A stretch of DNA of 64,000 bases. Source: Stenocarpella maydis (Eukaryota; Ascomycota; Sordariomycetes; Diaporthales; Diaporthaceae). Positions 49,956 to 60,213 of this stretch are shown piece by piece; the stretch's first letter is position 1; every line of letters begins with the position of its first letter. The notes under the pieces are model-generated. The model saw nothing but the letters and a program-made list of their open reading frames with translations, was not told the DNA's origin and did not search any database. The position numbers and the translations under genes were made by a program. The DNA is taken from NCBI GenBank assembly GCA_002270565.1, contig NQMI01000033.1, forward strand, positions 305,909 to 369,908, given 5' to 3'.

Positions 49956-50599
49956 AGCATTATTGATAAAGATTAGATCTTATAGCATTAGAAGAAAGAC
50001 CCCTATAAACTTAGTACTATAGAAGGTCTAGAAATAGGATATAGAAATAAAGTAATTAATATAAGACTAACTATTTACTTATCTTAATCTAAGGATACAC
50101 TACTTTTATAACCTTAGATATTATAAATATAGTATATTAAAAACTAATCTTAGGACTTCTATAGCTATATATTATAAATCACTAAATTAATTAAACTACC
50201 AGCGAGATATTTTAGAATAATGCTATTCCCTAGAAGAGGGTTATAATTAATAGTATAGGAAGGAGTTATATCACTAAAAATAGCAAATAGATAATGTATT
50301 TAAATGGACCTATAGATATCTCTATAAGTAAGCAAGAGACCTAGCTTAAGAAGAATAGAGAAAGATTAAACCTCTTAAGTATCTAATAAAAAGAATAAAG
50401 TTAATTAGGAGATTATTACTACTAGGGGAAAAGCCTTAGTCGGCTACAGACCAACCCTTAGAAGCCCCAGCCAAATAGTTAATATATTATAGACTAGCAA
50501 TAGATATAGTAATATCTCCTCTACTTAAAGGAAGGGATAGAGATAAATATAGATAGACTAGTATAAATACTAAGAGAATATTATAAGTTTAAGAAAGTA

Positions 50600-51425
50600 T
50601 TTTAAGAGAAACTTTATATAGTATTATTATAATATATATCATAGGGTTATAAGATACTATTAAAACTAAGAATTATATTATAATTTAAACTTATTTATGA
50701 ATTTAATGAAAAATAAGTTAAGGTATTTAGGGCGTACTTTAATAAGAACCTTAAAAAAGAATTTATTAAACTATTATAATTACTAGTAGGATACTTGATC
50801 CTTTTTATGATAAAGAAGAATAATAAACTATAACTATATTTTAATTATTAGGAACTTAATAATATTATAATTAAACACTAATATCCACTTCCTCTTATTA
50901 AGAAATTTAGAGATTAACTTAAAAGAATAAAATAATTTATAGTATTTAATCTAAAGTATAGATATAGCCTTATTTAAATTAAAAAAGGAGAAGAATGAAA
51001 GATAGCATTTAGAATATACTATAGATATTATAAAATAATGGTTATACCCTTTAGATTAACTAATATATTAGCTTTATTTTAAGAAATAATCAATTATACC
51101 CTATATAAGTACTTAGATATCTTTATTATTACCTACCTTAATAATATTCTTATCTTCTTAGAAAACCTTAAAGATTATGAGGAATATATTAAGAAAGTCC
51201 TATAAAAGCTTTAAAATATAAACCTTCTTATAGAACTAAAGAAATATAAATAGTACTTTTAGAAAGTTAACTACCTTAGATATATAATTAAATTAGGAAA
51301 GATTAAAATATAAGAGGTTAAAGTTGAAATAATTAAGAAGTAGCTAATGCTATCTAATGTTAAAGATATTAGAGTATTCCTTAAATATATTAACTTTTAT
51401 ATAGAATTTATTATATAATATAGTA
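50600..51425 (+). pseudogene. Reverse transcriptase of element A, RIP-degraded
   Basis: With stops allowed, the plus strand shows the gypsy RT landmarks in order: the spacer ending EFIKLL, ILFMIKK, ELNNIIIKH then YPLPLIKKFRD, FNLKYRYSLI, then MVIPFRLTNILALF, and YLNNILIF. The catalytic YLDD box reads YLNN, both Asp codons changed by G-to-A transitions. Gln and Trp positions are stops. The frame ends at FLKYINFYIEFI just before the N at 51427. Confidence 0.85.
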
Positions 51426-51426
51426 A

Positions 51427-51427
51427 N
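51427..51427. other. Single N, probable gap inside pol
   Basis: Directly left is the end of the RT and directly right is the integrase C-terminus, so RNase H and the catalytic integrase core are missing at this single base. This indicates a collapsed assembly gap or a deletion. Confidence 0.7.
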
Positions 51428-51439
51428 AATTAAGTAACT

Positions 51440-51820
51440 AATTCTTAAAAAGGGAGATAAAGTCTATCTTATATTATAAAACATTAAAACTAAGTAGCTT
51501 AGTAATAAACTTAACTATAAGAAAATCAGCCTATTTAGAATTTTAAAGAAACTCTTAAATACTAACTGTATACTTTTATTACCTTAGGGAATAAAACAAT
51601 ATCTAATTTTTTATATTTTATTATTAGAACTAATACCCTAAAATATAAAACTTAAAATATAGATTAAAACTATTAATAAATATAGTAAGGAATATAAAGT
51701 AGAAATAATTATAAACTTAAGATAATACTAAGGAGTAATAAAGTACCTCATTAAATAGAAAGGCTATAATTTAAGTAAGAATATATAAGAACTAGAGAAA
51801 AACCTAACGCACTGCAAAAA
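51440..51820 (+). pseudogene. Integrase C-terminus and chromodomain of element A
   Basis: The plus strand reads GDKVYLILYNIKT, later a degraded HPVFHVSLLE-type motif, then a chromodomain (SKEYKVEIIINLR, KYLIK, KGYNLSKNI, ELEKNLTHCKNRLR). Trp positions are stops. Chromodomains on integrases direct insertion into marked chromatin, which fits the nested repeats here. Confidence 0.75.
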
Positions 51821-51849
51821 CAGACTCAGATAATTCCACACCCCATCCA

Positions 51850-52600
51850 CTATAAAATAACCTTACTAACCAACTATAAGAATCCACCAGGCCTACCAAA
51901 TAACTTAAGAGACTTAACCAACTAGAACTTTAAATACCAGATGAGCCACCTATAGGTATATTTCCTTTACTACTAACATCTAGTAACTTCAACCAATTAG
52001 CATTCTTATCTACTATTATACTCTAATTAAAAACCCCCACCTTACCTGCAGAGCGCAACTATATTTCCTGCGCCATCATTCCACTAGCCCCCTCCATAAA
52101 GTTATAATATGCAATCTCAGCAGATTGCTCAGCAATCCGCACACGCTTAGCCTCAGCCTCCTCCCTTTTTAAGCAATCCAGCTTATTAATTACCTTAATA
52201 CTATAACGCACCATACATATTATTTTCTCAACCTATAAATAATACTACTTATATAACTAGCTAACTTTTACATTTGCTAACATAGCCTCCTCCTTAGTAA
52301 TATCTAGCTTATTCTTAATTCATAAATAAAGATAGGCAATCTTATATATCTAAACCAGTATAAGCCTATATATATTATAATTCCTATACTTTTAATAAAT
52401 GCACTTAGAGCAATAGAATAAATCCTCCTCTAAGGTAATATAGGAAGCCTTGCTAGCTTTATAAGATAAATAAGTTAATATAATTAAATCCTAAGAGAAG
52501 ATAGCAGTAGAGAGGGACCCACTCTATTTAGTCTTTTAAAAATAATAAGAGGATTTTAAAACCTAAGAATCCTTAACTCTAGATAATATGATAAATTAGA
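51850..52600 (-). pseudogene. Antisense accessory frame of element A
   Basis: On the minus strand, allowing RIP stops, a protein-like string includes LDCLKREEAEAKRVRIAEQSAE, MEGASGMMAQEI and LRSAGKVGVFN. It corresponds to the frame at 42050-42720 (RRRITKQSAK, SGIVAQEV, HSKGKVGVFD). Both lie between the 3' end of pol and the polypurine tract, on the strand opposite to gag-pol. The 3' end of this frame reaches the chromodomain region. Confidence 0.6.
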
Positions 52601-52663
52601 AAGATATAATAATGAGTATAAATAAATAAAGGAAACTTATAGAATACTTTTACGAATAAAAGT

Positions 52664-52679
52664 ATAAGAAGGGAGATAG
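52664..52679 (+). other. Polypurine tract of element A
   Basis: A purine run ending AAGAAGGGAGATAG lies immediately before the 3' LTR. It is the expected primer site for plus-strand synthesis and fixes the element orientation as plus. Confidence 0.75.
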
Positions 52680-53156
52680 TATTATAAACCAACACCATAG
52701 TAACCCAGGATCTAGGGTAACCAGGACCAACTACTATAATATAACTCCATAGGTATAAGATAACAGGATATATTAGGATAGGGTTAGGGTTAGAACCCCA
52801 CTAACCAGGATGGACTAACAGGACCGCCAGCAGTCCTAATAACTTTAGGATAGACTAATGAAATCATTAATAGTCTATACAATCCATTACTAAAAACAAA
52901 TAAATAATCAGAGTATATATATATGGATATAGTTATTACTATAGCAGATAGCTTTTATAGAACGGACTCTTTAGTAGTTAATCTAAGTATTTAGTCTTAC
53001 TAACTAAATAGCCTTACAGCTTTTAATCATACCCTCTTCGTGAATAGTATCTTCATATACTGCAACTCAGTCACGTGCCGCATCTACACCGCTCTGCTAA
53101 CATAAACCCTACAGGTTACCTACTGAACCCCCTAAAGGTTTGGTGTAATCATAACA
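52680..53156 (+). repeat. 3' LTR of element A, uninterrupted
   Basis: 477 bp, TATTATAAACC to ATCATAACA. It contains TAGGGTTAGGGTTAG (52779-52793), a copy-specific variable segment (52794-52905) and the intact GATAG site that is occupied in the 5' LTR. Confidence 0.85.
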
Positions 53157-53699
53157 CACTATAACCAGGATGCTGTTATACTTGACCTTAATCATTAGTT
53201 CAACTAATAGAAGGAGTTTGACTATGAAGTCTAAACTAATTAATTTCTATGGTCCCTTAGGTATTAGTAGTAGTTATAATAGCCCATATAGCTTGTGTTT
53301 ATCTAATTTGCTTTTATTGTATATATTATATTTACTGATAAGTTTAATAATGGCATCCTTTATATTTAGGAAGTTTTAATACTGTTTAAGTTATAGGCAT
53401 ATTGCTTATATACCTTAGTATCTATATACTAGTGCTTCATAAAGTACTTAGATAACTTTCTTCCAGAGAGCTAGAAGTAGGTAGTATTTTCCCCTATAGT
53501 ACCATATTCCTCTAATATTTTATAAGTATAGTTTCTTAAGTTTTAGCATATCCTTATAGTGCTATTTAACTTATTATATAAAGTCCTTCTAGGGTAAAAC
53601 TTTATAGGCAGCTATAAGTTATTATTCGCCTATTCCTAAGCTTCTATCTACATTAGTTTATAGTAGGGTATATATCTTAAGGGGTGCTTCCTAGATATA

Positions 53700-56600
53700 A
53701 TCAGATCATCTATTAAGCGCGTCTGCTTATCCATTCTCGAATCCATTCTAATAAATAATTTTAATATTAAATTAGGAGAGGTATTTTAACTATTAAATTT
53801 ATCTTTTATTAAGTTCCTTAGTAGTAGTAAAGTATACCAGGTTCTTATAATCTATATAGACCTTAATTAGGTATTTAGCACCAATTAGGTAGTATTCCCA
53901 TTGGTAAAATACTTTAATAATTACTATAAGTTTCTTATTATATATTAAGTAGTTAAGTTTAGGTCCATTAAGCTTTTTAGAGAAAAAGGCAATAAGGTGG
54001 AAGTTTTCTTATTTATCTTTTTATCCTCTCTCCTCTCTAATAATAAAGGCTAACAAATCTATTCTAATTTTAAATTCCTTTTCCAGGTTTACTTCTATAA
54101 GTACTAACCTTAAGATAACTATACCTTAATTTTATTAAATGCTTTTTATTTTATATTTCCCTATATAAATAGTTTATTCTTCTTTATAAAGTCCATTAGA
54201 AGTTATAAGATTTCTCTATAGTTCTTAAGAAACTATTAGTAGAAGTTAATATAACCTTAGAATCCTTACATATCCTTAATATTAATTAGAATAAGCTAAT
54301 CCCGAATTACTATAATCTTAAAGTCTTATATTTAGATTTCTCCTAATTAGATAATAAATCTAAAGTAATTAACTTTGTAAATATAGAAATAATATTTCTC
54401 TAGTTTTATAAATAAGTAATTTTATTAAAGCATTTAAAATAAAGTTTTAATATATTCCTTATATATCTTAAGATTCTTAGAGAATATAAAGATATTATCT
54501 AAATATATAATAACAAAGTAATTAAGGTATTTGCTAAGGACTAAGTTAATTATTTCTTAAAATAATACTACAGTATTAGTAAGCCCAAATGGCATAAGCA
54601 ACATTTCAAAATATCCATAATACATCCTAAATACTATTTTCTATTCTTTTCCTTCCTTAATTTAGATAAAGTTATCTATATACTTTAGATTAAGTGCTAT
54701 AAACCATTATACTCTCTTAAGTCTATCTCATAACTCCCTAATAAGTAGCAAGAGGTAGTAATCCTTAATTATAATATTATTTAACTATTAATAGTTAATA
54801 TAAAGTTATAATTTGCTATTTTTCTTAAATATAAATAGAATTAGATATCTTATAGGTACCTTTAAGGGTTATATATATCCCTTCTTAAGGTTTTCATTAA
54901 GGTACTTATAAAGTGCCTTTAATTATTCTTCATTAAGTCTATAGATCTTACAGAACTTTAGGGTAGTACCTAGTTTTAATAAGATCTTATAGTCCCATTT
55001 GCTATATTAAGGCAAAACTGTATTAAGTTATTCGTAAAAGATTTTAGAGAACTAGTAGTATTCTGTTAGTACTTACTCTAATCTCAAAGATATATTATCT
55101 TATTTTTCTTTCTATACTATATAAATAAACCTTTTAAGCATTAGTCTAATTAGTTTTATATATAAGAGCTAGTATTATTATTCTGCTTATTATAAGGTTC
55201 CTTCTAGAGATATAATAACTATCCCTAGGATATTATGTGCTAATTTTTCCTATTTAATAGCTATCTAGATTTCTTATATCTATTACTATATAGCTTTAAG
55301 AAGTATTATCTTCTTAACCTATAGCAGACTATCATTCTAATATGCATCTTTATTACATATTATATTCAGCTTTATTATATTATTAGTTTACACTAGACTG
55401 CCTTTAAGGCGCTATACTTTCCCAGCTTTACTTACTAGTAAGTCCATTTAAGCACAAGCCCTACTGCTATCCTTAGGGACTAAACTTTATATCTTCCCAT
55501 TACCTATCCCTCCTCTAAGTAATAACTAAGAGATCTAGCTAGTAGTCTAATTAATATATAGATTACTCTTCTTAAGCTATAGAATTCTAAGTATAATCTT
55601 ATATTTTGCTATATCTATAATATCAAATTAAATATTTTCACTATAATTAATCAAAGTAACTTAAGAGTAATCAATCTCCATATTAATAATTCTATTACTA
55701 TAAATTACTTCTTATTCATTAGTTATACTAAATAGATAAGGCTCTGTTTTCTATTACTATAATATCTTATACTAATTTACTATTATTAATAAAATAAAAT
55801 TTCTTTAAGCTCTACTATTAATAAGCGCTATAAAGGTTTATTACCTAATCTATACTAAGATCTTAAGGTATTTACATTCCCTATTACTTATTATGCAAAG
55901 AGACCTTCCTTAATTCTTAATAGCTAGCTAAGGCTTATTTAGGTATAGCCTCTAGTATTTTTTACCATTTTATTTTCAATAAGGACCTTCTTAATCCTTT
56001 AGATAGCTCCTTTTATAAGTCTATGAGCTACTTATAGCACTATTACTGCTAATATAAGGTCCTTTAGTACCATATCCTTATCACTTAAGTGCAAGAGTAT
56101 ATCTGTTTAGTATCCTCCTAGGTGCTAATCTTAAATCTTCTATTTAATATATACTTAGTAGTTATATTAAGCATACTATTTCCATATCCTCAGGTTTTAT
56201 AAATAAGTTAAGGGGTAGTTAAATTATAAATTTAGTATAATATATCCCTTTTTTAGGATATAATTAATAATACTCTAGTACTTTAATTCATTTTATTTAT
56301 AAAGCTTAGATATTTCTATTATATTATATTATTATAGGAATAAAATCTCCTTAACTTTATTAGTATAGTATGTTTTATATTAATTAAAGATATATAATAT
56401 CTAAGAGATTTTATATTATTTCTAGTATTGCTAATGCATTCTAGGGTTGTTTAGAGGGAATCTTGCTAATATTAGAGCTAACTTAGCTTCTTAAACTACA
56501 GCATCTTTATCCCTTTCTAGAATTACTATCTTGGTAATAGTAGTATCTAGTGCCACTAGGGGTACCTTACCTATCTGCTTATAGGGGTCCTTGTTTATTA

Positions 56601-57700
56601 ATACTAGAGATGCTATTTAGTTAATACTGATCTTAATTTCCTATCGCTCTATTACTACTAGTACCTTAGTTTTAGGCGCCTTAGGGAACTATCCTAAGGC
56701 TTCCTTATCCAAAAGGTACATAAGGCAATAGTCCATAAAACAGGCTGTCCAGTTAAGTTTAGCATAATTTTTAAGTTCAGCCTTAATAATAAGGTTAGCT
56801 TAGTAGTTTTCTAGTATAGGCTTTTAGTTATCCTTGTTTTTACTATAATACTTATATATAAAGTAGCCTTTCTTATTATAATTATAGTACTTAATATCTT
56901 TCTTATCTTTCCTTAGCTAATATTAGGCTATATTAAGTTTTATAGGTTCTAGGTATTATTTTAAGATTGTAGTTCTAGGCTAATAGTACTTCCCAGTATT
57001 AGCTTTATATTAGAAGTTACTAGCACTATTACCCTTCTTTTTATATATTATTTATATAGCTAGTTATTAATTTTAATGGGTAGCTTAATATAATATAAGA
57101 AATTATTAAGTTAGTCTTATTTAGCTAGTTTATTCTTTGCTTTATATTTAAGTATATTATAGAATATAAAAATATAGGTATTATCTATATAGTTAGTTTA
57201 TATATATATATATATCTAAATTCGCCTATATATATTAAAGTAGCTTCCTTTTGCTTAAGCTTTATAAGTTCTCATTTAGCCTAGCATTCCTCATCTAGGT
57301 CTTAAAAGAGAGTCCTTAGGGCAGCTTTATAGTCTTTATAGGTGCTAAAGATTTCTTAAGTTTTATATTAGCATTATATAAAGTCATTATTTTCTAAGTA
57401 GTCCTTAAGATAAGGTTCAAACTACACCAAGGCTTATTTCTTTAGGTAAGATACCATATATATAACCCACTTTCCACTAGATTAAGCATTTAATCCATAA
57501 AACCACTAGTATACCTTAACCTAGATCAAGTAGGCTTAGAGTTATCCTGGGGTTTCATTATAGGATATAAGAGTATTAAGCTTTATGTACTCCCTAGCTA
57601 AAATGAGTATATTAATAATATTAGCAGCTGCTTATAGGGTATAAACATTTCGCTAGAGTATTTCCATTTCTTTATTTTAATAAGTTTAACTATCTATAAA
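53700..57700 (-). mobile_element. Second Ty3/gypsy element, minus strand, RIP-inactivated
   Basis: Reading the minus strand from right to left, gag lies at about 57,600-56,850 with a CCHC remnant (KYYNYNKKGYF near 56,870-56,900). RT lies at about 54,960-54,260 and RNase H at about 54,010-53,790. RT landmarks are MPFGLTN and YLDNIFIFSK (YLDD changed to YLDN). RNase H landmarks are FFSKKLNGPKLNY and IDYKNLVYFTTTKELNKR. Integrase was not found, and no LTR pair can be assigned with confidence. It is not the same copy as element A; divergence is considerable. Confidence 0.75.
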
Positions 57701-57894
57701 AGTATAGAAATAGTTTATTTTAACAACTGTCCCTTGATATTTATAAGAGATAATAAATACATATTTAGTATTAGTTATTTCCTACTAGAGCTTATATTAA
57801 GGAGTATTATTATTATTACTATTAAATTCAAATATTATAAAAGTATAGTTCTTAAGGGTAACTATATGACTTATTACTTAATATTTATATAAAA

Positions 57895-58090
57895 CATCTA
57901 AATAAAAGTAATCAAAATATAATAATTATAGCTAGTTCTTAGCTAATAAGCCTAGTAAGCAGGTTTATATTTAAGGAGTATTTAAGATAGAATCATTTTA
58001 AGTAATATAATAATAGCTATTAAAAGCTATTAAATCTATTCCTAAATAAATCCTTAGATTAACTACTAAAGAGCTAGCTTAAGCTATACT
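57895..58090. repeat. Repeat shared with 47030-47215
   Basis: About 190 bp (AATATAATAATTATAGCTAG... to TTAAGCTATACT) matches the sequence just right of the N gap at 47008, with RIP-type differences. It belongs to an unidentified element and ends at the family C LTR. Confidence 0.65.
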
Positions 58091-58606
58091 TGTTAAACGG
58101 AACCGCTCAGCAAGGAGTTACCCTAGACTTCGAGTCAGGCGATTTTCGCTAAGTACGCCCAGTGCGTGCGTGACGCAAGATGAGTTTGGTGGCCGTGAGT
58201 CGATTATTTTGGCCTGCATTTGCACCTTAATTTAGACCTCTGCATTACCCTTATTTCTTACCCAAAAAGTATATAACTTAGTGCATTGGATAGCTTGATT
58301 TCTGAAGTTTATATGTACTTAATTTGGGTATTGCTAGGGCTATGGTTGGCTAGTTGCTTGGAACCAAAGATGGTGTGTTGGAAGGGCGAATTTTCCGGCA
58401 TTTGCAAATTTGCACCAGAGCCTACCGCAGCGTGCCCAGGGGTGAGACGACGTCGGAGGGTATATAAGGAGGGCTTACAGAAGCCCAACTTAATTCAATA
58501 CAAAGTTGTCCAGACCATTGTCAATCGTCCCAATTCGCCTCAGAGCACCATACTGCGACCCTGCCGAAACACACACACGCTGAACTGAATGCTATTTTAC
58601 AGCACA
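58091..58606 (+). repeat. LTR of family C, lightly mutated copy
   Basis: TGTTAAACGG to CAGCACA, with shared sequence running on to ATTCATCAG. It retains many CpG sites and a TATATAA box at 58461-58467, followed by sequence resembling an R region. A 100-residue frame at 58286-58588 lies wholly inside the LTR and is not a gene. Its partner at 40049-40589 is the heavily RIP-mutated version. Confidence 0.75.
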
Positions 58607-58653
58607 ATTCATCAGAAGTCCGTATAGCAATGTATAAATAAGAGTTATTAAAA

Positions 58654-59115
58654 TGTAATAATTAGAGGGTTTTCAAATATATTAAACTTAAAAGATTAAG
58701 GGTTTATATTTAGAATATATTATTAGGTAGTTATTAAGCAATATTATTAACTGATAATGATTACTAGTTGTAAGGCTATCTAATACTAGGATTAAATACT
58801 TAGATTCATAACTAAAGAGTCTATTCTGTGAAAGCTATCTACTATTAGTGATGACTATATTTATATATATGTTCCGACTCTTTAGTAGCTTGCAAGCTTG
58901 CATATTGAGCTATCGAGCTATTGCATAAGGCCTGATGCTTCATCCTGCTAGCGGGCTCGTATAGCTCGCAATCGAGCGTTGCGAGCCAGACCCTAACCCT
59001 GATAAGGTGGCGTTACTAATTGGATCAGGCGGGATAACCTTTTTGGGAGCCATTTCCCGACCTGCGGGGTTGTCTTCTGCAGTAGTCAGCCATCGATGCT
59101 TAGTGGTTCATAACA
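58654..59115 (-). repeat. Family B LTR with a GAGC/GCTTGC-rich variable segment
   Basis: 462 bp on plus from TGTAATAATTAG to TTCATAACA. The constant TTCCGACTCTTTAG and CCCTAACCCTGATAAGG boundaries enclose a segment (58886-58988) dominated by GAGC/GCTC and GCTTGC. The leader-like TTTTAATAACTC lies on its left (minus-strand sense), and degraded gag abuts it on the right. Confidence 0.75.
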
Positions 59116-59526
59116 GGCTCTTCCTTTAAGGAAAGAGGATATATATATAACCCTTTTTCTATTAGGTTATGCATCCAACTTATAGAAGTGCTAGTAGGCT
59201 CTAACCTGCATTAGGTATACTTAAAGTTATCTAGCAGTTCCATTATATAGGGCCGGAGTATTAAGTTTAATATATTCCTTAGTTTAAATTAGGGTATTAA
59301 TAATGTTGGCTCCTATCTGGAGGGTAATAACTTCCTATTAAAGCTATTTGATTTCTGTATTGCGTTGGGCTTATTCTTTTATAAGGAGGCGAAGTTGCCC
59401 AACCTTATTGGCTAGTTCCTGGATATAAGGGTCTATAGTTTCATTATTAGCGAGTTTATCCAACTTATGGAGAAGGTTCTGGGTAGGAGTGGTTATTCTG
59501 GAGTTAGATATTATAAAGGGTTCCAT
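59116..59526 (-). pseudogene. N-terminal gag fragment of a family B element
   Basis: The ATG at 59526 opens a frame reading MEPFIISNSRITTPTQNL, then LDKLANNETIDPYIQELANKV and QLRLL, with the first stop (TAA) where Gln is expected. Later parts read GTA...VYLMQVRAYQHFYKLDA and NRKRVIYISSFLKG before running straight into the neighbouring LTR. It is the start of a gypsy gag with a normal leader upstream; the rest of the element is missing. Confidence 0.7.
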
Positions 59527-59579
59527 GTATAATATTGCTTAAAGTCCGTATAGTAATATATAAATAAAAGTTATCAAAA

Positions 59580-60054
59580 TATAATGATTAGAGGGTTTCT
59601 AAGTATATTAAACTTGAGAGATTAAGGGTTTATATTTAGAATATATTATTAGACAGTAGTTAAGCAATATTATTAACTAATAATAATTACTAGCTATAAG
59701 GCTATTCAATACTAGGATTGAATACTTAGATTAACGACTAAAGAGTCTATTCTATAAAAGCTATCTACTAAGTGATAACCATATCCTTATATGTTCCTAC
59801 TCTTTATCTGTCTTTAGTGATGGACCGCATGGACCGTCCATCGACTTGTACGGTCCAGCCTTGTAGTCGCCTGGACCGCTCGTCGGTCCCGTCGGTCCAC
59901 CCTAGTTGGTGGGTTCTTGACCCTAACCCTGGGTCTTTGGTAGGCAGTGCTGACTTAGCAGTTGGGGTCCTGCGGGGTCGTGTCGTGGCACTTGCCCTGG
60001 GTGCCTGGGTCCTCAAAATGGGTCCTCAGGGTGCCATCGTGTGGGCTCATAACA
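59580..60054 (-). repeat. Family B 5' LTR with a GGACC/GGTCC-rich variable segment
   Basis: 475 bp, TATAATGATTAG to CTCATAACA on plus. In the minus sense it is followed by the leader TTTTGATAACTTTTATTTA and then the gag ATG. Its right half is GC-rich and barely RIP-mutated, with repeated TGGACCG and complementary CGGTCCA motifs. A 102-residue frame at 59772-60080 is a by-product. Confidence 0.75.
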
Positions 60055-60213
60055 TAATTATTATAGCAATTTGTAATTAAAGTTGGGAATAGTGGCATTA
60101 TGGGTTGCCTGAGGGTTTGAAATGGGGTCTGATGATGTTATTTAATCCGTAGCACTTAAACATTAGATGGATAGCTCCTAGGGCCCCAGTAGGGGCTTTC
60201 CACCTAGTATTAT

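Larger units (their letters stand above)
45973..49960 (-). mobile_element. Tandem three-LTR Ty1/copia-type element with AGCAT target duplication
   Basis: The element spans 45978-49955 and is flanked by AGCAT on both sides (45973-45977 and 49956-49960). Three LTRs of about 172 bp lie at 45978-46149, 48419-48590 and 49783-49955. The minus strand gives the orientation: LTRs read TGTGATGGGTG...CCTATAACA, a purine tract (TTAGGGGGTAA) abuts the first two LTRs, and next to the middle LTR lies ATTAATATTTAGAGCC, a RIP-mutated form of the Ty1/copia primer site TTGGTATCAGAGCC. The two internal segments (about 2.3 and 1.2 kb) share their beginnings but code for nothing intact. The three-LTR arrangement implies unequal recombination or nested transposition. 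Confidence 0.8.
42914..53156 (+). mobile_element. Ty3/gypsy chromovirus (element A), RIP-inactivated, with nested insertions
   Basis: The plus-strand order is 5' LTR (42914-43818, interrupted), leader TTTTGATAACTC, gag, protease, reverse transcriptase, integrase C-terminus and chromodomain, an antisense accessory frame, polypurine tract AAGAAGGGAGATAG, and 3' LTR (52680-53156). The domain order RT before integrase marks it as Ty3/gypsy; the chromodomain marks it as a chromovirus. Every frame is broken by RIP-type stops. RNase H and most of the integrase are missing at the N at 51427. A Ty1/copia-type element interrupts the protease (45978-49955), and a solo family B LTR sits in the 5' LTR. 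The element is incapable of autonomous movement. Confidence 0.85.

Noticed and set aside
58286..58588. 100-residue plus-strand frame
   Set aside because: It lies entirely inside a family C LTR and is broken in the other copy.
59772..60080. 102-residue plus-strand frame
   Set aside because: It runs through the GC-rich variable segment of a family B LTR and across its end; no protein similarity is recognised.
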